Translations under genes and position numbers: made by a program | The notes under the pieces: generated by a model | What the model saw: the letters and a program-made list of their open reading frames with translations, nothing else | The model's database searches: none | Told to the model about the DNA's origin: nothing | Origin: Isochrysis galbana | Lineage: Eukaryota; Haptophyta; Isochrysidales; Isochrysidaceae | Assembly (NCBI GenBank): GCA_018136815.1 | Contig: CM030934.1 | Span: 6,713,373-6,777,372, forward strand | Direction: 5' to 3' | DNA: 64,000 nucleotides | Shown: piece by piece, positions 62,812 through 64,000 of the stretch | How positions within the stretch are numbered: the stretch's first letter is position 1 | Layout: every line of letters starts with the position of its first letter

Positions 62812-63378
62812 TCACCCTACCATGAGCCCCCCCGCGAGCACCCCGAAGGAGAGGCCCAGGAGCACCCCGTACGCGACGAGAACGGCGTCGCCTTGGCTCG
62901 GCATGAGGGCGCGCCCCGAGAGGGCCTGGTAGACGCCCACGCCGAGCACGGCGTAGCCCGTCCCCTTGTGCGCGACCCGCCACACGGCGCAGCGTGCGGT
63001 GCGGGCGCCGGGCGTGCCGCGCACGAGCGCGTTGAGCGGCTGCAGCAGGGCGAGGGCGAAGGCGACGATCCCGAGCGTGTGATGGGGGTGCGAGAAGTGG
63101 CGCCCTCGGGGCACCGACGCCATACGACCTCGGGCGGGAATCACATTCCAGGAGCACTCCGGAGTCGAGGGGGCGGAGGGAGAGGTGGGGTCGACAAAGA
63201 GGGAGAGCAGGGGCGCAGGGACAGGGCGCAAGGGCAGGAGGGGTACCTGTGACGCGGCCGAGACTGGGGCCGCCCCCGCGCCTTCACCCTCCCTCGCCCT
63301 CCCACCCCTAGGATTGGGACTCCCTCGTGGTGGCCCCGCATCGCGTATTTGGAAACGAGGGGTACCAAATGAAGGCAA
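62812..63378 (-). CDS. Cytochrome b561-like membrane protein, C-terminal part
   Basis: The frame ends at TGA 62812. The last ~110 codons have HFSHPHHTLGIVAFALALLQ (first His plus helix), WRVAHKGTGYAVLGVGVYQA (second His plus helix) and a third helix GDAVLVAYGVLLGLSFGVLA. The spacing and His-containing helices resemble the second half of the cytochrome b561/ferric reductase-like core that carries electrons across membranes via two haems. The first helices and any DOMON domain were not found upstream, and the frame before ~63130 is low-complexity (possible intron; CAG|GTACCC at about 63247). So this is a 3' exon or a truncated gene. Confidence 0.5.
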   Translation of the reverse strand: MPSFGTPRFQIRDAGPPRGSPNPRGGRAREGEGAGAAPVSAASQVPLLPLRPVPAPLLSLFVDPTSPSAPSTPECSWNVIPARGRMASVPRGRHFSHPHHTLGIVAFALALLQPLNALVRGTPGARTARCAVWRVAHKGTGYAVLGVGVYQALSGRALMPSQGDAVLVAYGVLLGLSFGVLAGGLMVG

Positions 63379-63855
63379 ACGACCTTTGCACAGTGTGCAT
63401 TGCCCATTGTCATTTTGTGTATTGTGTAGCTATATTTGTGATGATATCGATATTTTTATTTTTTAGTGTTTGTGTTTGCGGAGGGCGCCATTGCCATTGC
63501 CTTTGCAATTGAGCATCGAGCATTGCGCATTGCAATTGCCGTGAGAGCCTCCTCTACTGCTACTGCTTGTATGGCTATATGGCTATGGAAACGGGAATGC
63601 TTTCTTGCACCAGGTGGGCACGCACGGCGTAATGGATTTTGTTCTAATGTTTCATGTACTATTTACTCCCTCTACTATGTATCTGCTAGCTAATTGCTAA
63701 GACGATCCATCGCCATTACTCGGTTGATTTCTATTTTCTATTTGTGGTTTTTCCGCCTCTTCCTCCGGTCGTAGGTGCTGGGCAGATAGATGGCTTCATA
63801 TGTTCATTGCCTTCACTTTTCCCGCCCAGCGCGCACTACGGCCAGCGAGGCTCCC
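63379..63855. other. Intergenic, AT-richer, no gene recognised
   Basis: Short repeats of GCATTGC/CATTGCC type near 63490-63545. Probably contains the promoter of the rightward gene at 63856. Confidence 0.45.
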
Positions 63856-64000
63856 ATGAGCAACGAGGTCAAAGATGAAGCGGTTGAAGCGGCCCCCGCG
63901 GTGCAGGTGAGTCTGGAGCCGCTTGTGCTCGTCGCCGGCGAGACATACCAAGTGCGAGACCAGCTGAAGGCCATCGGAGGAGGGACGTGGTGCAAACCGC
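63856..64000 (+). CDS. N-terminus of an unidentified protein (continues off the window)
   Basis: ATG at 63856 (CCCATGAGC context), open to the right edge: MSNEVKDEAVEAAPAVQVSL, then ETYQVRDQLKAIGGGTWCKP. CAG|GTGAGT inside (about 63910-63915) is a strong donor match, so part of this may be intronic. The ETYQVRDQLKAIGG pattern recalls small domains in which a Tyr-x-Val-Arg-x-x-Leu-Lys-x-x-Gly segment precedes a Trp. Too little is present to name a family. Confidence 0.45.
   Translation, partial: MSNEVKDEAVEAAPAVQVSLEPLVLVAGETYQVRDQLKAIGGGTWCKP

Overview
The window reads as a gene-bearing, repeat-rich piece of nuclear DNA from a GC-rich unicellular eukaryote, most likely a photosynthetic protist with a secondary plastid (haptophyte- or stramenopile-like; the exact group is inferred). 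The reasons are spliceosomal GT-AG introns, an IP3-receptor-family channel, an Sfi1-type centrin-binding protein, a fungal-type Zn2Cys6 regulator, a short protein with a bipartite plastid-type leader, and families of non-autonomous transposons. A 100-N assembly gap lies at 42901-43000.

Layout. 1-10435 (-): most of a five-exon IP3R/RyR-family Ca2+ channel running off the left edge. 11600-16639 (-): a secreted/membrane protein joining TULIP-like lipid-binding modules to a PqiA/LetA-like membrane domain. 17730-18690: one retroposon nested in another repeat. 18913-23967 (+): an intronless Sfi1-like protein. 24300-31600: an island with few recognisable genes, containing several AT-richer orphan ORFs. 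31629-32560: a foldback MITE and a repeat fragment. 32993-34888 (-): a GT31-type glycosyltransferase. 36798-38979 (+): an F-box/WD40 protein. 39000-40750: repeats. 41877-42368 (-): a small putative plastid protein. 43634-44725 (-): a CmcJ/asaB-like oxygenase. 45900-48720: a Ty1/copia remnant, a hAT-type element with perfect 8-bp target duplication, and a second long retroposon copy. 49193-49500 (-): a twin-CX9C CMC1-like gene. 50363-51340 (+): PP1 catalytic subunit. 52080-53660: a repeat copy, a tRNA-derived SINE-like head and minisatellites. 55248-56754 (+): a Zn2Cys6 protein. 57863-59077 (-) and 59867-61549 (+): divergent COQ5 and PUS3. 62812-63378 (-): a cytochrome b561-like C-terminal part. 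63856-64000 (+): the start of another gene.

The genes are mostly unrelated housekeeping, signalling and membrane genes and do not form an operon-like system. Two mitochondrial functions (CMC1-like, COQ5) and Ca2+ signalling/centrin biology (IP3R-like, Sfi1-like) are represented. Introns were placed by eye by joining conserved protein sequence across GT-AG boundaries; nearly all are phase 0. The strongest candidates for something new are the TULIP-LetA fusion, the IP3R-family channel with an unusual selectivity filter and degenerate IP3 pocket, and the nested retroposon families.
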